In this document: piece by piece, positions 6,176 to 7,275 of the stretch
Layout of the letters: every line of letters starts with the position of its first letter
How positions within the stretch are numbered: the stretch's first letter is position 1
DNA from: Legionella genomosp. 1
GTDB taxonomy: Bacteria; Pseudomonadota; Gammaproteobacteria; Legionellales; Legionellaceae
Length of the DNA stretch: 7,275 nt
Assembly (NCBI GenBank): GCA_945862275.1
Contig: CAMAYA010000060.1
Location: 1-7,275, forward strand
Direction of reading: 5' to 3'
Notes under the pieces: generated by a model
Told to the model about the DNA's origin: nothing
The model's input: only the letters and a program-made list of their open reading frames with translations
The model's database searches: none
Position numbers and translations under genes: made by a program

Positions 6176-6181
6176 ATGGTA
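6153..6181. promoter_or_regulatory. 11-bp inverted-repeat operator
   Basis: TACCATATGTT (6153-6163) and AACATATGGTA (6171-6181) form a perfect 11-bp inverted repeat with a 7-base spacer. It fills the -35 and spacer region of the - strand promoter and abuts its TATAAT. Such a dyad over its own promoter is what autoregulating HTH antitoxins bind in type II modules. The regulator is not encoded in the window. Confidence 0.6.
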
Positions 6182-6189
6182 GCATCGTC

Positions 6190-6250
6190 AAATACCGAGG
6201 GTCATCACCGACCCTGGGTTCCTCCATAATCCGCATTAACCACGGTATTT
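6190..6250. repeat. Nested inverted repeats, potential three-way-junction structure
   Basis: Outer arms AAATACCG (6190-6197) and CGGTATTT (6243-6250) pair over 8 bp. Directly stacked inside is a hairpin, AGGGTC (6198-6203) with GACCCT (6210-6215) and a 6-base loop. A third short stem can form between GGTT (6217-6220) and AACC (6238-6241). Together they make a compact three-helix fold of 61 bases. No T tract follows on either strand. It could be a structured leader of djlA, a small RNA, or a copy of a palindromic mobile repeat; nothing in the sequence decides between these. Confidence 0.45.
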
Positions 6251-6330
6251 CTGATTTAAAAAAATTAACCCTTATTTATCACAACAAAAATGGTTATTAT
6301 CACGTACCTGATCCAGGTGTTTCGTATTTT

Positions 6331-6336
6331 AAGGAG
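6331..6336 (+). promoter_or_regulatory. Ribosome-binding site deciding the djlA start
   Basis: AAGGAG at 6331-6336 lies five bases before ATG 6342, an optimal spacing. It overlaps the in-frame GTG at 6336, which therefore cannot be the start. This is the strongest Shine-Dalgarno sequence in the window. Confidence 0.8.
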
Positions 6337-6341
6337 TGGAC

Positions 6342-7187
6342 ATGTCGTTACGTCAATTTTTCACCAGCCAAACTTGTTGGGGGAAATTGCTCGGTGCTAT
6401 TTTAGGTTACCTGATGGCAGGCCCCGTGGGTGCTTTGTTTGGTATTCTGATTGGTAATTTTTTTGACCGGGGTTTAACGGAACACCTGACCAACCCACTC
6501 TGGCATTATCACGCCGAACAACGGGTATTGGTGAAACCTATTTTTTTGAAGGCCTTGTTTTCAATCATGGGGCATATCGCGAAAGCAGACGGTCGTGTGT
6601 CTCAACTTGAAATTCAAATGGCTAAACGTGTCATGCGCGACATGAAGCTCAATGCACCGCAACGAAAAGAAGCGGAACTTTTTTTCAATGAGGGGAAAAA
6701 AGAACAATTTAAATTAAAACCCATGCTGGGTTTACTGTATAAAACATGCCAAGGCAATCCTCAGCTGTTAAAATTATTCATTGACACGCAATATGCCCTG
6801 GCACAGTTAGATGGTTTGTCTGATAGCAAGATTCAAATCTTAAACACCATTTTGGCTTATATGCAACGCGCACCACTCCATGAGCAATCTCAATTTAACG
6901 AGGATTTTTACGCCCACTTTTCACGTCAACGTTCCTCAAGGTCAAACCAAAATACCACTCGCCGAGAATCGCCTCATGCAGTGGAGCAGGCCTACTCCAT
7001 CTTGCAAATCGAACCGACCGCAAACCAACAAGAAATAAAGCGAGCATATAGACGGCTCATCAGCCGTCATCACCCGGATAAATTGATAGCAAAAGGCATG
7101 CCCGCTGACAAAATCAAACAGGCCAATGAAAAAACGCAAATCATTCGGAAAGCCTATGAACAGATTTGCGAAAGCCGAGGTTGGTAA
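6342..7187 (+). CDS. djlA: DjlA-type membrane-anchored J-domain co-chaperone
   Basis: A J-domain protein of the DjlA family: anchored in the inner membrane by one N-terminal segment, it stimulates DnaK ATPase activity through its cytoplasmic C-terminal J domain. The 281 residues show the glycine-rich transmembrane segment 'WGKLLGAILGYLMAGPVGAL' with further GxxxG-like spacing (13-40) and ending 'GNFFDRG', as in E. coli DjlA. A TerB-like helical domain follows (about 66-175, 'MGHIAKADGRVSQLEI'). A polar linker rich in Arg, Ser and Asn spans about 193-212. The J domain covers about 215-278, with the essential HPD at 244-246 in 'RRLISRHHPDKL'. The C-terminal 'NEKTQIIRKAYEQIC' matches DjlA and DnaJ helix IV. 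The start is fixed by AAGGAG. In E. coli DjlA affects the Rcs envelope-stress pathway and capsule genes; that role is not shown here. It stands alone on its strand, and its TAA abuts the stop of the convergent gene. Confidence 0.92.
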   Translation: MSLRQFFTSQTCWGKLLGAILGYLMAGPVGALFGILIGNFFDRGLTEHLTNPLWHYHAEQRVLVKPIFLKALFSIMGHIAKADGRVSQLEIQMAKRVMRDMKLNAPQRKEAELFFNEGKKEQFKLKPMLGLLYKTCQGNPQLLKLFIDTQYALAQLDGLSDSKIQILNTILAYMQRAPLHEQSQFNEDFYAHFSRQRSSRSNQNTTRRESPHAVEQAYSILQIEPTANQQEIKRAYRRLISRHHPDKLIAKGMPADKIKQANEKTQIIRKAYEQICESRGW

Positions 7188-7274
7188 TTAATCAAACGTG
7201 ATGCCCGCTTCATCCAGCATTTTTATTGTTCGCTCAACCATGATTTGATGTGCCGGGGCTGTCGGGTGAACCGG
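7188..7274 (-). CDS. C-terminal end of a putative SGNH/GDSL-type lipase or esterase (partial)
   Basis: Only the last 28 codons are inside the window, entering from the right edge and ending at TAA 7190-7188. The residues 'PVHPTAPAHQIMVERTIKML' followed by 'DEAGITFD' resemble the C-terminal block V of SGNH/GDSL hydrolases, whose catalytic Asp and His occur as DxxH followed by P-T and a later His ('D..HPT...H...A'). The catalytic Asp would be the codon just beyond the edge; the one visible base of that codon (T on the - strand) fits GAT or any other codon ending in T. If correct, H3 of the fragment is the catalytic histidine. The stop directly abuts the djlA stop with no spacer. With so little sequence the family call is tentative, but the reading frame itself is well supported. 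Confidence 0.45.
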   Translation of the reverse strand, partial: PVHPTAPAHQIMVERTIKMLDEAGITFD

Positions 7275-7275
7275 A

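Noticed and set aside
6132..6236. 34-codon - strand frame (starts 'MRIMEEPRVGDDPRYL') overlapping the start of the TumE-like fragment
   Set aside because: It runs through the inverted repeats and the operator, has no ribosome-binding site, and would lie upstream of the predicted promoter start. Its composition is better explained by the repeats than by a gene.
6272..6300. djlA promoter guess with TATTAT (6295-6300) as -10
   Set aside because: The -35 match at 17-base spacing is only two of six, and the whole stretch is AT-rich, so several equally weak choices exist. A djlA promoter probably lies here but cannot be placed.
6306..6318. Short inverted repeat ACCTG-ATC-CAGGT just upstream of the djlA ribosome-binding site
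   Set aside because: A 5-bp stem with a 3-base loop is common by chance, and the ribosome-binding site stays free outside it. No partner factor can be proposed.

Overview
The window is a chromosomal housekeeping stretch from a gammaproteobacterium of moderate GC content. The gene order hemA-prfA-prmC followed by dksA, then waaA and a djlA-type co-chaperone, together with the protein sequences themselves, suggests the Legionella/Coxiella side of the class. That placement is inference from protein style and synteny; no 16S or other marker is present.

Layout, left to right: (1) the 3' end of a glutamine-dependent NAD+ synthetase gene on the + strand, cut by the window edge. (2) A ParE/RelE-family toxin on the - strand with no recognisable antitoxin, only a micro-ORF of about 20 codons overlapping its start. 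(3) Back-to-back promoters, then a tightly overlapping + strand operon hemA-prfA-prmC (4-nt and 8-nt overlaps). It makes glutamyl-tRNA reductase (first step of C5 tetrapyrrole synthesis), release factor 1, and the methyltransferase that modifies the GGQ glutamine of that release factor. (4) dksA on its own recognisable promoter, followed by a strong GC-rich hairpin. (5) waaA (Kdo transferase for lipid A) on the - strand. (6) Directly upstream of waaA, on the same strand, a 46-codon 5' fragment of a TumE-family (DUF6516) toxin gene that still has a perfect TATAAT -10 box and an 11-bp inverted-repeat operator. (7) An intergenic stretch with nested inverted repeats that can fold as a three-way junction. 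(8) djlA on the + strand, a membrane-anchored J-domain protein, abutting without any gap the convergent 3' end of a gene that looks like an SGNH/GDSL lipase.

Most of the window is conserved core biology. The accessory signal is the pair of decayed toxin-antitoxin modules in the two divergent intergenic regions. The most testable idea is that the leftover TumE promoter/operator now lies upstream of waaA and may transcribe it, so that a lipid A core gene would have inherited toxin-antitoxin type control. I see no CRISPR array, tRNA, rRNA, intact insertion sequence or clearly novel multi-gene system here.
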